A stretch of DNA of 64,000 nucleotides from Virgibacillus halodenitrificans JCM 12304 (lineage in GTDB: Bacteria; Bacillota; Bacilli; Bacillales; Amphibacillaceae), in contig NZ_BAZS01000024.1 of assembly GCF_001310895.1 (NCBI RefSeq), forward strand, positions 1-64,000, in the 5' to 3' direction. Positions 13,171 to 24,852 of the stretch are shown one piece after another. The translations under genes and the position numbers were made by a program. The notes under the pieces were generated by a model. The model did no database searches. It had not been told where the DNA came from and worked only from the letters and a program-made list of their open reading frames with translations. The stretch's first letter is position 1. The number at the start of each line of letters is the position of its first letter.

Positions 13171-13590
13171 ATGAGTGATGTATTATTTACTTCAACAGCA
13201 ACTGCAAAAAATGGTAGAGAAGGCCATGTAAAATCAAAAGATGAGCTTATTGACCTTGAATTGGTTAACCCAATAACGAACAAAGAAGATAAAGGATCGA
13301 ACCCAGAGCAGCTTTTTGCTGCTGCATATGCAGCCTGTTATGATGGAGCATTAAATTTAGTTGCTTCCAAACAAAAGAAAAAAATAAGTTCTGAAACAAC
13401 AGCTGATGTAAGTCTTTTAAAAGATCCTGAAGATGATGGTTTTAAAATTGGGGTTACACTAACAGTTAATATAGAAGGTGTTAATCCTGAAGAAGCAGAT
13501 GAACTTACAGAAGCGGCGCATCAAGTATGTCCTTATTCTAAAGCAACAAGAGGAAATGTCGATGTAAAAATTAATGCGAAGGCAGTATAA
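13171..13590 (+). CDS. ohr: Organic hydroperoxide resistance protein, Ohr/OsmC family
   Basis: Ohr enzymes reduce organic hydroperoxides with a reactive cysteine pair, using lipoyl-type reductants in known cases. The 139-residue protein has the family cysteines in AACYDGAL (Cys56) and QVCPYSKATRGN (Cys120). AAAAGGAGG precedes the ATG. The usual MarR-type repressor OhrR is not adjacent; the neighbour is a LysR protein. A strong hairpin terminator follows. Confidence 0.93.
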   Translation: MSDVLFTSTATAKNGREGHVKSKDELIDLELVNPITNKEDKGSNPEQLFAAAYAACYDGALNLVASKQKKKISSETTADVSLLKDPEDDGFKIGVTLTVNIEGVNPEEADELTEAAHQVCPYSKATRGNVDVKINAKAV

Positions 13591-13595
13591 AAAAG

Positions 13596-13625
13596 GAGTG
13601 AGCTTCTAAGCTCACTCTTTTTCTT
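13596..13625. terminator. Bidirectional terminator between ohr and rqcH
   Basis: GAGTGAGCT (13596-13604) pairs with AGCTCACTC (13609-13617) around a TCTA loop. It has a T-run on the plus side and an A-run (T-run on the minus strand) on the other, so it can serve both convergent genes. It overlaps the rqcH stop codon. Confidence 0.85.
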
Positions 13626-15324
13626 TTAATTTTTCCACTAGCTGTTTACTAGGTGTAACAAATACTGTTTTCTGATTTTCATAAATAACATAACCTGGTT
13701 TGGCTCCGTTTGGTTTTTTAACGTAGCGAATTTTTGTATAATCAACAGGAACAGAGGAAGATTGCTGTGACTTACTAAAATAAGCTGCGAGCTGGGCTGC
13801 TTCCATAATCGTTTCCTCAGTAGGCTCTTTAGCTCGTATGAGCACGTGGGAGCCCGGTATATCCTTTGTATGTAACCATATATCATCTCGATGAGCTAAC
13901 TTCATAGTTACATACTCATTTTGTTTATTATTTTTACCCACAATAATTGAAGTCCCATCTGAAGAGACAAAGCTCTCGGGTTCCGGCTTTTTTGATTTGT
14001 TTTTCTTCTTTTTGCTTTTTGACTGTTTCTTAAGATAGCCTTCTTCTCTTAGTTCTTCTCGTATTTCTTCAATATCTTCCAATCCAGCGACATCAATTTG
14101 CTGAAGTAACTGTTCGAGATAATTTATTTCACTTTCTGTTTTCAGCATTTCCTTTTCAATTACTTCCTTGGATTTCTTCAGCTTTTGATATGTTTTAAAG
14201 TAGCTCTGTGCGTTTTCACTTGGCGTCTTATGAGGATCTAATTCGATGATCAAATCATTTTGTTCTGGATCATAGTAATCCTGAACGGTTACGGATGTAT
14301 CCCCGTTTGACACAAGATGTAAGTGAGCAGTAAGCAGTTCTCCTGACTTTTGATATAAATCGGCTTTCTCTGCTTTTTTAATTGTTTGCTGATGCTTTTT
14401 TATTTTACGTTGATTCTTATCTCGTTCATTTTTGATAAAACGATACAGATCTTTTGCCTGTTGTTTTACGCGATCCCGTTCCGCCTTACCTGAGAAGAAA
14501 TGATCAAGCATTTCACTAACTGAGTGAAATGAATGCTTTTCTGTATTAGTGATGGATAAAGGCAAAACATGAAAGTCTTCCTTCGTGCCAAGATAAATGG
14601 CTGGTTCATACTGATGATTAATAACATTAGCTTGAAACTCTTTGTAAATCTCCATATACCTCTGCTCGGAACCAAGATTTGCTCTTCTTTCTATTTCTTT
14701 CGCAATAAAAGGGGAAAATCCAGTTAGTGCATGAACTATTTGCATCTCCATTTTTCCACTATTAAAATCCAGTTTTTTTATGAAATCATTCTCATCAGCG
14801 GTTAAAATGTCTAATTTATCCTGCATCGGAGGAAGTTTATAAGGATGCCCAGGCATGATCGTACGATGTCGATTTTGAGACATAGTGATATGTTTGAGAC
14901 TATCTATAATGGTTCCCTTTTCCTGATCAATTAATAGAATATTACTGTGCTTTCCCATTAATTCGATGGTAAGTGTCTTCGTACTTATATCTCCTATTTC
15001 ATTTCTTGACTTAACGGTAAAGGAGACGATTCGCTCCATACTAAACTGTTCGATGCTTTCAAGTTGTGCCCCTGATAAATACTTTCTTAACACCATACAA
15101 AACATTGGAGCTTCCTGTGGATTGACATAATGGTCATTTGTCAAATGGAAACGTGTATAAGTGGGGTGTATGGACAGTACTAATGTGTGATTAGTTCCTT
15201 GACTTCTAATTGTGAATACAATTTCTGTAGAAGTTGGTTGATATATTTTTGTGATTTTTCCTGGTACTAACTCTTTTTTTAGTTCCTCTGTTACTGCATG
15301 CGTAACAATTCCGTCAAATGGCAT
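13612..15324 (-). CDS. rqcH: Ribosome quality control protein RqcH (NFACT family, YloA)
   Basis: RqcH binds obstructed 50S subunits carrying peptidyl-tRNA and directs alanine tailing of the nascent chain. The 570-residue protein has an N-terminal NFACT-N domain, a middle coiled-coil region (about 280-320 and 370-420), a lysine-rich linker near residue 440 and a C-terminal NFACT-R domain with DDIWLHTKDIPGSHV. An in-frame TTG lies 18 bases further upstream, but the ATG at 15324 follows GAGAGGTG and aligns with B. subtilis YloA. Older databases call the family fibronectin-binding protein A. Confidence 0.92.
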   Translation of the reverse strand: MPFDGIVTHAVTEELKKELVPGKITKIYQPTSTEIVFTIRSQGTNHTLVLSIHPTYTRFHLTNDHYVNPQEAPMFCMVLRKYLSGAQLESIEQFSMERIVSFTVKSRNEIGDISTKTLTIELMGKHSNILLIDQEKGTIIDSLKHITMSQNRHRTIMPGHPYKLPPMQDKLDILTADENDFIKKLDFNSGKMEMQIVHALTGFSPFIAKEIERRANLGSEQRYMEIYKEFQANVINHQYEPAIYLGTKEDFHVLPLSITNTEKHSFHSVSEMLDHFFSGKAERDRVKQQAKDLYRFIKNERDKNQRKIKKHQQTIKKAEKADLYQKSGELLTAHLHLVSNGDTSVTVQDYYDPEQNDLIIELDPHKTPSENAQSYFKTYQKLKKSKEVIEKEMLKTESEINYLEQLLQQIDVAGLEDIEEIREELREEGYLKKQSKSKKKKNKSKKPEPESFVSSDGTSIIVGKNNKQNEYVTMKLAHRDDIWLHTKDIPGSHVLIRAKEPTEETIMEAAQLAAYFSKSQQSSSVPVDYTKIRYVKKPNGAKPGYVIYENQKTVFVTPSKQLVEKLKEKE

Positions 15325-15458
15325 ACAATCACCTCTCGCCAATTATAGCATTATTTAGGACAAGTCTGCATAGATATTAACTATAATAGCGAAAACCAGC
15401 TTTTTTAACTAAGTTTGTATTCATAGTTAATAATAGGGCTGATTTGGAGGAATGGTGG

Positions 15459-18113
15459 ATGAAATGGTATCAATTAGACGTAGAAAAAGTAGAACAGAAG
15501 TTGCACGTAGTTACAAACAGAGGGCTCAGTCCAAAGCAAGTAGAGCAACGCCGTAAGCAGTATGGGTTTAACGTTTTGGAATCCCAAAAAAACATATCTA
15601 AATGGTTACTGTTTTTAAAACAGTTCCAGGACTTTATGGTACTTGTATTACTTGCTGCCACACTAATAGCAGGAATTCTTGGTGAATATGTAGATGCTAT
15701 TGCCATTATGGTAATTGTTTTGGTAAATGGATTTATTGGTTACTTTCAAGAACAAAAGGCTGAAAATTCACTTGAGAAGTTAAAAGAACTTTCTGCCCCC
15801 ATGGCAAATGTTTTCCGTGATGGAAAATGGGAAAAAGTTTCTTCCAGAGAAGTAGTTGTAGGAGACATTGTTAGAATAACAAGTGGTGATAGAGTTCCTG
15901 CGGATGTACGGATAACTAAATCGAATAGTCTGGAAACCGAGGAATCTGCACTTACAGGAGAATCTTTACCCGTAGCGAAACATGCAACACCAATCAACAG
16001 AGATCATGTAGATGCGCAAGACCAAGTGAACATGGGGTTCATGGGTACTTTGGTAACAAGAGGTTCAGCAATAGGGATCGTTGTTGGAACTGGAATGAAT
16101 ACGATGATGGGGCAAATTGCATCATTAATGGTGAATACAAAGAAAGTGATGACACCACTTGAAAGAAAACTAGCCGAATTAGGTAAAATTCTCATCGTAG
16201 TTGCACTATTCTTAACTGCATTAGTGGTAGTGTTAGGAGTAATTCAGGGGCACCCCGTCTACAACATGTTTCTTGCAGGAATATCACTGGCTGTTGCTGC
16301 TATCCCTGAAGGTCTTCCAGCCATAGTTACCGTAGCTTTATCTCTTGGAGTTCAGCGTATGATCAGGAAAAAGGCAATTGTCAGGAAGCTTTCTGCTGTA
16401 GAGACATTGGGATGTGCTTCTGTCATTTGTTCTGATAAAACGGGAACGATGACTGAAAATAAAATGACTGTTAAAGAATTGTTTCTAAATGGAAAACAAT
16501 TATACGTAAGTGGGGATGGTTATGACATTCGAGGGGACTTCTACCTCTCTGATACAAAATTAGATGAGAAATATCCTAACCTGCAAGAAATGCTTATGTA
16601 TGGAATGCTTTGTAACAACGCTAATTTACAAGTGAAAAAAGGTAAGTATTTGGTAGATGGGGATCCAACAGATGGCGCATTGCTTGTAGTAGCTAGAAAA
16701 CTAGGTTTAACTGCTGTGATTGAAGAGAATTATCGAATAGTGAAAGAGATACCTTTCGATTCTGATAGAAAGCGGATGAGTGTAGTTATAGAAGATGAAA
16801 ATGGGATGCGTTTTTTGATAACAAAGGGAGCACCTGATGTACTACTCCCAAGGAGCACCTTTCATTTCAATGCCAGTGGAAGAGCCCGACTTGATGCTGT
16901 AGATAGCCAATCTATACAGGAAGCTGTTGGACGTATGGCAGATAAGGCTTTAAGAACTCTTGCTATTGCTGTTAAACCACTTGCTAAAAATGACTCTCTG
17001 GAAACCTCCTTTCTTGAAAAGGATCTTACTTTTATTGGGTTGTATGGAATGATGGACCCTCCACGTAAAGAAGTGAAGTCTGCAATTGAAGAGTGTCGGC
17101 AGGCGGGCATACGTACCGTAATGATAACTGGCGACCATGTTAAGACTGCAAAGGCAATAGCTTCAAAACTAAACATATTACCAGAACATGGGCTTGTATT
17201 AGAGGGGCATCAATTAAATAAATTAACTGTAAATGAGTTAAAAGATGTTATTGAAGACACTTATGTTTTTGCCAGAGTAACACCAGAACATAAATTAAAG
17301 ATTGTAGAGGCTTTTCAGGAAAAAGGACATATTGTGGCAATGACAGGGGATGGGGTAAACGATGCTCCTGCAATAAAGGCTAGTGATATTGGAATAAGTA
17401 TGGGAATCAGTGGGACGGATGTTACGAAAGAAGCTTCTTCGTTAATCTTAATGGATGATAATTTTGCAACAATAAAATCTGCTATTCAAGAAGGCAGAAA
17501 TATTTATGAAAACATCCGCAAATTTATTCGATATCTTTTAGCATCAAACGTAGGTGAAATTCTTGTTATGTTATTTGCTATGTTGTTAGCTTTACCACTC
17601 CCACTGGTCCCAGTCCAAATTTTATGGGTTAATCTTGTTACAGATGGTTTACCTGCAATGGCGTTAGGTTTAGATAAGGCGGAAAGTGACGTAATGAAGA
17701 AAGTTCCAAGAAATCCGCGTGAAGGCGTTTTCGCAAGAGGATTAGGTTATAAAATTATTACAAGAGGAATAGTAATCGGGATTGTAACCCTGCTTGCGTT
17801 TATTATTACCTATCAGAACAACCCCGACAATCTTGTATATGGACAAACCATGGCTTTTACCACGCTAGTTATGGCCCAATTAATTCATGTTTTTGATTGT
17901 CGAAGTGAACACTCCGTATTTTCAAGAAATCCATTTGAAAATATGTATCTAGTATTTGCCGTAATTTCTTCCCTACTATTAGTTCTTATTGTGATTTATT
18001 GGGAGCCGTTGCAGCCAATATTCCATACAACATCTCTAAATTTGCGAGATTGGATGCTGATCCTTGGTCTAAGCGCGTTACCAACTGTATTATTTGGGTT
18101 CACTAAAAAATAA
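15459..18113 (+). CDS. yloB: Calcium-transporting P-type ATPase (YloB type)
   Basis: This P2A-type ATPase exports cytosolic Ca2+ with ATP hydrolysis. The 884-residue protein has an N-terminal cation-ATPase domain, the dephosphorylation motif TGES, the ion-binding PEGLPAIV membrane segment, the phosphorylation site DKTGT (Asp326), the hinge MTGDGVNDAPA and a C-terminal set of membrane helices. A TTG at 15444 is in frame, but the ATG at 15459 is eight bases after GGAGG and fits B. subtilis YloB. It is divergent from rqcH, with a 134-base shared promoter region. Confidence 0.94.
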   Translation: MKWYQLDVEKVEQKLHVVTNRGLSPKQVEQRRKQYGFNVLESQKNISKWLLFLKQFQDFMVLVLLAATLIAGILGEYVDAIAIMVIVLVNGFIGYFQEQKAENSLEKLKELSAPMANVFRDGKWEKVSSREVVVGDIVRITSGDRVPADVRITKSNSLETEESALTGESLPVAKHATPINRDHVDAQDQVNMGFMGTLVTRGSAIGIVVGTGMNTMMGQIASLMVNTKKVMTPLERKLAELGKILIVVALFLTALVVVLGVIQGHPVYNMFLAGISLAVAAIPEGLPAIVTVALSLGVQRMIRKKAIVRKLSAVETLGCASVICSDKTGTMTENKMTVKELFLNGKQLYVSGDGYDIRGDFYLSDTKLDEKYPNLQEMLMYGMLCNNANLQVKKGKYLVDGDPTDGALLVVARKLGLTAVIEENYRIVKEIPFDSDRKRMSVVIEDENGMRFLITKGAPDVLLPRSTFHFNASGRARLDAVDSQSIQEAVGRMADKALRTLAIAVKPLAKNDSLETSFLEKDLTFIGLYGMMDPPRKEVKSAIEECRQAGIRTVMITGDHVKTAKAIASKLNILPEHGLVLEGHQLNKLTVNELKDVIEDTYVFARVTPEHKLKIVEAFQEKGHIVAMTGDGVNDAPAIKASDIGISMGISGTDVTKEASSLILMDDNFATIKSAIQEGRNIYENIRKFIRYLLASNVGEILVMLFAMLLALPLPLVPVQILWVNLVTDGLPAMALGLDKAESDVMKKVPRNPREGVFARGLGYKIITRGIVIGIVTLLAFIITYQNNPDNLVYGQTMAFTTLVMAQLIHVFDCRSEHSVFSRNPFENMYLVFAVISSLLLVLIVIYWEPLQPIFHTTSLNLRDWMLILGLSALPTVLFGFTKK

Positions 18114-18124
18114 TGACCAAAAAT

Positions 18125-18440
18125 AAGGGGCTGGGACATAACTAAACAACGTTATTCTAAAGACGAACTATTTAAAATGTGGGAACCCCGCTCCGGAAAA
18201 ACACTTCGCTTTCCGTGGGCGCTGCTAAGCCTCCTCGTGCTATGCACTCCGGGGTCTTAGCTAGGCTTTTTCTCCCACAATGGTTTTCGGTGGGACGAGT
18301 AATCGCAGTCCCAGGAGTCTGCGTGTTTTTCCTCCGCTAATTCGTTCCAAAAAATAAATCCGAACCATAATTCATTATTAGTATGAATCGGTTCGGATTT
18401 TAACTTTATAAAATTTCATTTGGCCCAGCCTCTTTTTCTC
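18125..18440. repeat. Composite extragenic repeat bounded by GGGGCTGGG / CCCAGCCTC
   Basis: The ends AGGGGCTGGGACATAAC (from 18126) and CCCAGCCTCTTTTTC (to 18438) can form a ten-pair outer stem followed by a T-run. Inside lies a copy (18194-18338) of the repeat also found at 108-185, and then a hairpin at 18356-18400. Elements beginning GGCTGGGACATAA are, to my knowledge, common between genes of Firmicutes. The whole could act as a large terminator after yloB. No protein is encoded. Confidence 0.65.
18356..18404 (+). terminator. Hairpin within the composite repeat
   Basis: AAATCCGAACC (18356-18366) pairs with GGTTCGGATTT (18390-18400), with ATTCAT/ATGAAT inside. It is a likely intrinsic terminator for yloB although the T-run is short. 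Confidence 0.5.
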
Positions 18441-18832
18441 TAAATAACTATAAAATTATAATATATTAATAATCTTTTACTGATTAGATACATTTTAACC
18501 ACTCAATTATGTTTACTTCTTAAATACTAGTTCGACTTGGTCACACTCATAATTAAGATTTCTTGCTTAAGTTTCCAAGAGGTAACACTAGTCACTTATT
18601 ACTTTCTTATCTAAGTATTTCACTAACCACACAAAAAAGTTTTCAACTCAGTCTTTCACAGGTATAATTAAATAAATAGACATGACAGCATGACGTCAAC
18701 CTGTTTTCCAATATTAACATACACTATCATTTGCACTATGTGTAATTTGGTAATAAAGATAAGTATGATATACTTTTTTAATGTATACTTTTTGTAGTAT
18801 AATGAGATACATTGTAGTTAGGGGGAGCAAAT
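18441..18832. other. AT-rich intergenic region upstream of remA
   Basis: There is no coding potential here. A TATAAT at 18798-18803 is a likely -10 element for remA, but no good -35 is seen 17 bases upstream. A short palindrome AAGTAT/ATACTT lies at 18761-18775. In B. subtilis the yicC-family gene yloC occupies this interval; it is absent here and I see no remnant. Confidence 0.5.
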
Positions 18833-19739
<907 letters not shown>

Positions 19740-19740
<1 letters not shown>

Positions 19741-19958
19741 TGTTAGAACCATCGATTGATGCTCTTCAAGAGAAAATTAATTCTAAGTACACGTTAGTAA
19801 CTTTATCTGCTATGAGGGCAAGACAAATGAGTGAGACAAAGAACCCTTTAGTAGACCACCCATTCTCACATAAATATGTTGGGATGGCTTTGGAAGAAAT
19901 ACTTGCCGAGAAGCTTACGATTGCAGATGGACAAAAAAAGACAGTGAGTAGAGGCTGA
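19740..19958 (+). CDS. rpoZ: RNA polymerase omega subunit
   Basis: The omega subunit assists assembly of beta-prime into RNA polymerase. The 72-residue product has the family pattern MLEPSID, YTLVTLSAMRARQM and a conserved ALEEI helix. It overlaps gmk by one base and shares the gmk-rpoZ-coaBC order with other Bacillaceae. Confidence 0.95.
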
Positions 19959-20025
19959 AATAGTGAGAGGCTTTACTAACTAAATGTACATGCCTCTTTT
20001 CAAACTAAATGAATATGTTCTCTAT

Positions 20026-20059
20026 AAACCCCATCGTTGGATAGACGAGGGGTTTCTTA
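20026..20059 (+). terminator. Intrinsic terminator after rpoZ
   Basis: AAACCCC-TCGT pairs with ACGA-GGGGTTT (20026-20055, one bulged A) followed by TCTT. A second, weaker pairing AGAGGC / GCCTCT lies just upstream (about 19970-19996). The rest of 19959-20255 is AT-rich with no gene. Confidence 0.7.
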
Positions 20060-20255
20060 ATTTAGAAAACGATTGATTACATTTTTAATCTCTATTAAGC
20101 TTATTGCTAAGAAGGGAATTTTTGGTTCGTCAAAAACGGCTGTAACTAAATGCTGCAAATGAATTTGTATATGTATAAACGTAAGTATTTATCCTTTATA
20201 CTATTTTGTATGGTATAAATAGAGTAGATTATTTACAGGTGAGAGGGGTCTAAAT

Positions 20256-21464
20256 ATGTTGATTGAAAAGAATATTTTACTTGGAGTCTCAGGAGGTATT
20301 GCTGCATATAAAGCTTGTGCTTTAACAAGTCAATTAACCCAGCGAGGTGCAAATGTTAAAGTAATGATGACAGAGCATGCCGCCAAATTCGTCTCGCCAC
20401 TCACGTTCCAAGCGTTATCGAGAAACCCGGTATATGTAGATACATTTGATGAAAAAGACCCTGAAAAAATTGCGCATATAGATATTGCTGATTGGGCAGA
20501 CATAGCATTGCTGGCTCCAGCAACCGCTAATATCATTGGAAAAATCGCCACAGGTATTGCTGATGATATGCTTTCAACTACCCTTTTGGCAACACAAGCT
20601 GAAATCTATATTGCCCCAGCAATGAACGTGAACATGTATGCACATCCTGCAGTTCAACGAAACATGCAACAGCTGGAGGAATGGGGGCATCATTTTATTG
20701 AGCCTGGCGCTGGATATTTAGCTTGTGGTTACGTTGGAAAAGGAAGGTTGGAAGAGCCTGAGAGCATTATTAAAGCAGTAGAAAATCATCAAAACAGGCT
20801 TAAGCCTCTTGTCGGAAAAAATATATTAATTTCAGCTGGTCCAACAAGAGAAGTTATTGATCCAGTCCGTTTTTTCAGTAATCGCTCGTCCGGAAAGATG
20901 GGTTTTGCTTTGGCTGAAGCTGCAGCCGAGGCTGGGGGAGATGTTACCCTTGTAGCAGGCCCTTGCAGTCTTTCTATAAAAAACCCAGCAATTAAGCGAA
21001 TAGATATTGTTTCTGCGCAAGATATGTATGAAGCTATGCACCATCACTTTGATACGAGTGATATTGTGATTAAAGCAGCTGCTGTGGCGGATTATCGCCC
21101 CAAAGTAACTTATGATAATAAAATGAAAAAACAACCGGGAGAATGGCATGTGGAAATGGAACGGACAAAAGATATTCTTCTTTCTCTTGGAGAAAAAAAG
21201 ACAACACAGTACCTTGTTGGTTTTGCTGCGGAAACATCTATGCCAATTGAATATGGAATCGATAAACTCGTACGGAAAAATCTTGATTCCATTATTGTAA
21301 ATAATGTAGCAGAAGAGGGAGCAGGCTTTGAAGGTGATACAAATGTTGTCACATATATTAATAAACACCAACAGATAGAGGAACTGGAAATGAACACAAA
21401 GGCAGAAGTAGCAAAACATATCCTGAATTTAATTTATCGTGATATGAAGGATGAAGTAAATTGA
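20256..21464 (+). CDS. coaBC: Phosphopantothenoylcysteine decarboxylase / phosphopantothenate-cysteine ligase
   Basis: CoaBC carries out two consecutive steps of coenzyme A synthesis. The 402-residue protein has an N-terminal FMN-binding CoaC domain (about 1-180: [17 protein letters not shown]) and a C-terminal CoaB domain with [25 protein letters not shown] precedes the ATG. It overlaps priA by four bases. Length and both domains are normal. Confidence 0.96.
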   Translation: MLIEKNILLGVSGGIAAYKACALTSQLTQRGANVKVMMTEHAAKFVSPLTFQALSRNPVYVDTFDEKDPEKIAHIDIADWADIALLAPATANIIGKIATGIADDMLSTTLLATQAEIYIAPAMNVNMYAHPAVQRNMQQLEEWGHHFIEPGAGYLACGYVGKGRLEEPESIIKAVENHQNRLKPLVGKNILISAGPTREVIDPVRFFSNRSSGKMGFALAEAAAEAGGDVTLVAGPCSLSIKNPAIKRIDIVSAQDMYEAMHHHFDTSDIVIKAAAVADYRPKVTYDNKMKKQPGEWHVEMERTKDILLSLGEKKTTQYLVGFAAETSMPIEYGIDKLVRKNLDSIIVNNVAEEGAGFEGDTNVVTYINKHQQIEELEMNTKAEVAKHILNLIYRDMKDEVN

Positions 21465-23869
21465 ATATAGCTAAAGTGATTGTCGATGTACCATCAAAAG
21501 CAATAAACCAAACCTTTGATTATCTTATACCAGAAAAATATATGGAGATACTTCAAATAGGCATGCGTGTTACGGTGCCTTTTGGACCAAGAAAAGTGAT
21601 GGGTTTTGTAGTCGGTAAAACGAATGATTCTGAGCTTGACAAACTAAAAGAAATAAATGGAGTTTTGGATATCACCCCTGTTTTAACAGAAGAGCTATTA
21701 AAGCTTGGAAAATGGGTTGCTAAGGACAGTGTCAGTTTTTATATTACTGCTTTACAAGCGATGCTGCCTCAAGTATTAAAAGCCCAGTACAAAAAAGAAT
21801 TAATCCGAACAACAGGAGAGAGGTTGCCAGAACCATTAGAGTTTCTATTTGCAGGCAGAGATGCAATTCCGTATGAAGAATTTGAATACTCTACAATTAG
21901 TTATTATCAATTACAAAAGACGATTCAAGAAGGCGGGGTATCCGTAAATTATCTTGTTAAGTCAAAAATCACAAAGAAACAAGTAAGCATGATAAAACCT
22001 GCAAAAGATATTACTCATCTGGAAGAAATTCTTGTTGATATGTCTAAAAATGCAAAAAAACAACGTCAGCTATTAATGCATTTTATTGAAAATCCAGAAC
22101 CGATCGAGAGACAGGGGCTTTTAAAAAAGATTGGAACTACAGCTTCAACCTTAAAACCTTTGTTGGATAAATCGCTACTGGAAGCATACACCGTAGAAGT
22201 GTATAGAAACCCGTATAATGAAAATGATTTTAAGCCCACAACTGCTTTGACATTAACAAAAGAACAACAAAAAGCAATCACCCCTATTAATAAAAGTATT
22301 GAAGAAGAATTACACGAAGTATTTTTATTACATGGAGTAACAGGAAGTGGGAAAACAGAAATTTACCTTCAGGCAATCGAAAAGGTAATTAACAAAGGTG
22401 AGGAAGCAATCGTCTTAGTTCCAGAAATAGCGCTTACCCCTCAAATGGTGAGTCGTTTTAAAGGAAGATTTGGTACAAATGTTGCTGTTATGCATAGTGC
22501 ATTATCCAAGGGTGAGAAATACGATGAATGGAGAAAGATTCAGAGAAAAGAAGTTCAAGTAGTAGTTGGCGCCAGGTCCGCAATATTTGCTCCTTTTGAA
22601 AACATCGGCATTATTATCATTGATGAGGAACATGAAACAACATATAAACAAGAGGACCAGCCCAAATACCATGCAAGAGATGTAGCGATCCGACGTGCCG
22701 AAACACATAAGTGTCCTGTGGTACTGGGCAGCGCTACCCCTACTCTTGAATCGTTTGCAAGGGCTAAAAAAGAAGTGTATAAACTTCTTACACTTAGCAA
22801 GCGGACAAATGAACAAGGCATGCCACAAGTTGAAATTGTAGACATGAGAAAAGAACTTCATGCAGGCAATCGGACGATGTTCTCAAGACAATTAAAAGAG
22901 AAGATGGAAGATCGGCTTCAAAAGGGAGAACAGATTGTATTGTTATTAAACCGAAGAGGTTATTCTACTTTTGTAATGTGTCGTGATTGTGGCCATGTGA
23001 AGGAATGTCCACATTGTGACATTGCGTTAACCTATCACAAAAATACTAACCATTTAAAGTGCCACTATTGCTCTTATGAAGAGCCTATGCCTATTGTCTG
23101 TCCTGAATGTGAAAGTGATTTAATCCGTTATTTTGGTACAGGGACACAGCGTGTAGAAGAAGCCTTAACTCAGCTTTTACCTGAAGCAAGCATCATACGG
23201 ATGGATGTGGATACAACGAGACGAAAGGGAGCCCATGAAAAACTGCTCGGCCAGTTTGCAAGGCAAGAGGCGAACATATTATTAGGAACCCAAATGATAG
23301 CAAAGGGGTTGGATTTTGAAAATGTTACCCTCGTTGGGGTTCTAACCGCAGATTCCATGTTACATTTACCTGATTTTCGTTCATCCGAAAAAACCTTTCA
23401 ACTGCTTACACAAGTAAGTGGTAGAGCTGGAAGGCATTCCTTAGAAGGTGAAGTAATTGTACAGACATATACTCCGGACCATTATAGTATTGAGTTGGCA
23501 AGCCAATATGATTTCCAGACATTTTATGAAAATGAAATGAGGATGCGAAAAACCTTTCAGTATCCACCTTATTATTATTTGGCATTAGTAACAGTATCTC
23601 ACCAAAATAAGGTTAAAACAGCACAAACAACTCAAAATATTGTTCAGTTATTACAGAAAGTTGTTAACGATAATACAGTGATTTTAGGACCAACGCCATC
23701 CCCTATTCCTCGTATGAAAGATAGATATCGTTATCAGTGCATGATAAAATATAAAAATGAACCGAAACTACGTTTTTACTTAAATAAAATTCTGGAACAA
23801 TTCTATGATGAAATGCGAAAAGAGGATCTTTTTATTTCTATTGACATGCAACCATATCATTTAATGTAA
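21461..23869 (+). CDS. priA: Primosomal protein N', replication restart helicase PriA
   Basis: PriA recognises stalled forks and D-loops and reloads the replisome. The 802-residue protein has an N-terminal DNA-binding domain, a superfamily 2 helicase core with Walker [10 protein letters not shown] and DEEH box, a cysteine-rich zinc region ([21 protein letters not shown]) and a C-terminal domain. It starts with TTG inside the coaBC stop codon, and no ATG fits the family N-terminus. In B. subtilis defA separates priA and fmt; here only 41 bases do. Confidence 0.96.
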   Translation: MNIAKVIVDVPSKAINQTFDYLIPEKYMEILQIGMRVTVPFGPRKVMGFVVGKTNDSELDKLKEINGVLDITPVLTEELLKLGKWVAKDSVSFYITALQAMLPQVLKAQYKKELIRTTGERLPEPLEFLFAGRDAIPYEEFEYSTISYYQLQKTIQEGGVSVNYLVKSKITKKQVSMIKPAKDITHLEEILVDMSKNAKKQRQLLMHFIENPEPIERQGLLKKIGTTASTLKPLLDKSLLEAYTVEVYRNPYNENDFKPTTALTLTKEQQKAITPINKSIEEELHEVFLLHGVTGSGKTEIYLQAIEKVINKGEEAIVLVPEIALTPQMVSRFKGRFGTNVAVMHSALSKGEKYDEWRKIQRKEVQVVVGARSAIFAPFENIGIIIIDEEHETTYKQEDQPKYHARDVAIRRAETHKCPVVLGSATPTLESFARAKKEVYKLLTLSKRTNEQGMPQVEIVDMRKELHAGNRTMFSRQLKEKMEDRLQKGEQIVLLLNRRGYSTFVMCRDCGHVKECPHCDIALTYHKNTNHLKCHYCSYEEPMPIVCPECESDLIRYFGTGTQRVEEALTQLLPEASIIRMDVDTTRRKGAHEKLLGQFARQEANILLGTQMIAKGLDFENVTLVGVLTADSMLHLPDFRSSEKTFQLLTQVSGRAGRHSLEGEVIVQTYTPDHYSIELASQYDFQTFYENEMRMRKTFQYPPYYYLALVTVSHQNKVKTAQTTQNIVQLLQKVVNDNTVILGPTPSPIPRMKDRYRYQCMIKYKNEPKLRFYLNKILEQFYDEMRKEDLFISIDMQPYHLM

Positions 23870-23910
23870 AATACTCCGCAAAAACTAGATATGCAGAAAG
23901 TAGGTTAAAT

Positions 23911-24852
23911 ATGAAACGTATAGTTTTTATGGGTACTCCTGATTTTTCAGTACCTGTTTTAAAGTCAGTTATAAATTCAGAGTATGAGGTAGTTCTGGTT
24001 GTATCCCAACCGGACAGACCCAAAGGCAGAAAAAGGGTCATCACTCCCCCACCAGTAAAGACAGAAGCAGAGAAATATGGTATTCCTGTATTTCAGCCGG
24101 AAAAGCTAAGGAACGATTATGAAACTATACTGGATTATCAACCAGATTTGATTGTAACAGCAGCATATGGTCAAATATTACCGAAAGCTTTGTTGGATGC
24201 ACCGAAGTTTGGGTGTATCAATGTTCATGCGTCTTTGCTTCCTGAATTACGAGGGGGTGCACCAATCCATTATGCAATTATGCAGGGAAAAGAAGAAACT
24301 GGTATTACTATTATGTACATGGCAGAAAAATTGGATGCTGGTGATATATTAATGCAACGCTCTGTAGTTATAGAAGAGAAAGATCATGTTGGATCTATGC
24401 ATGATAAATTATCACAAACGGGTGCAAAGTTATTAGTAGAATGCTTACCACGTTTATTCTCAAATGAATTAACACCAATTAAACAGAAAGAAGCTAATGC
24501 TACTTTTGCAAGGAATATAACAAGAGAGCAAGAAAAAATTGACTGGACGAAAGGAAGCAGGGAAATATACAACCATATTCGTGGCTTGCATCCATGGCCA
24601 GTAGCTTTTACTACCTATGAAGGGAAAATAATGAAGATTTGGTGGGCTCAGATGGATGAGACAATATATCAAGGGCAACCAGGTGAAATTATATCGAAAA
24701 TAGATGACGAAGCTTTTATTGTAGTTTGTGGGGATAATAAAGGCATAAAAGTTACTGAGGTTCAGCCGGCAGGCAAGAAAAGAATGTCAGTAAAAGAATA
24801 TTTGCAAGGTTCGGTGGATCGAATTAAACAAGGTAAGGTGTTGGGTCATTAA
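23911..24852 (+). CDS. fmt: Methionyl-tRNA formyltransferase
   Basis: Fmt formylates the initiator Met-tRNA using 10-formyl-tetrahydrofolate. The 313-residue protein has the formyltransferase fold with the signature [14 protein letters not shown] (about 111-124), the catalytic Asn/His/Asp set in that region, and a C-terminal tRNA-binding domain. It is directly followed, without a gap, by rsmB. Peptide deformylase, which acts on the products of this pathway, is not encoded beside it. Confidence 0.96.
   Translation: MKRIVFMGTPDFSVPVLKSVINSEYEVVLVVSQPDRPKGRKRVITPPPVKTEAEKYGIPVFQPEKLRNDYETILDYQPDLIVTAAYGQILPKALLDAPKFGCINVHASLLPELRGGAPIHYAIMQGKEETGITIMYMAEKLDAGDILMQRSVVIEEKDHVGSMHDKLSQTGAKLLVECLPRLFSNELTPIKQKEANATFARNITREQEKIDWTKGSREIYNHIRGLHPWPVAFTTYEGKIMKIWWAQMDETIYQGQPGEIISKIDDEAFIVVCGDNKGIKVTEVQPAGKKRMSVKEYLQGSVDRIKQGKVLGH

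Noticed and set aside
20832-21419. A 195-codon minus-strand ORF inside coaBC
   Set aside because: It is antisense to a complete conserved gene, rich in Phe, Cys and His as typical of a reverse-frame shadow, and has no ribosome site or family resemblance.
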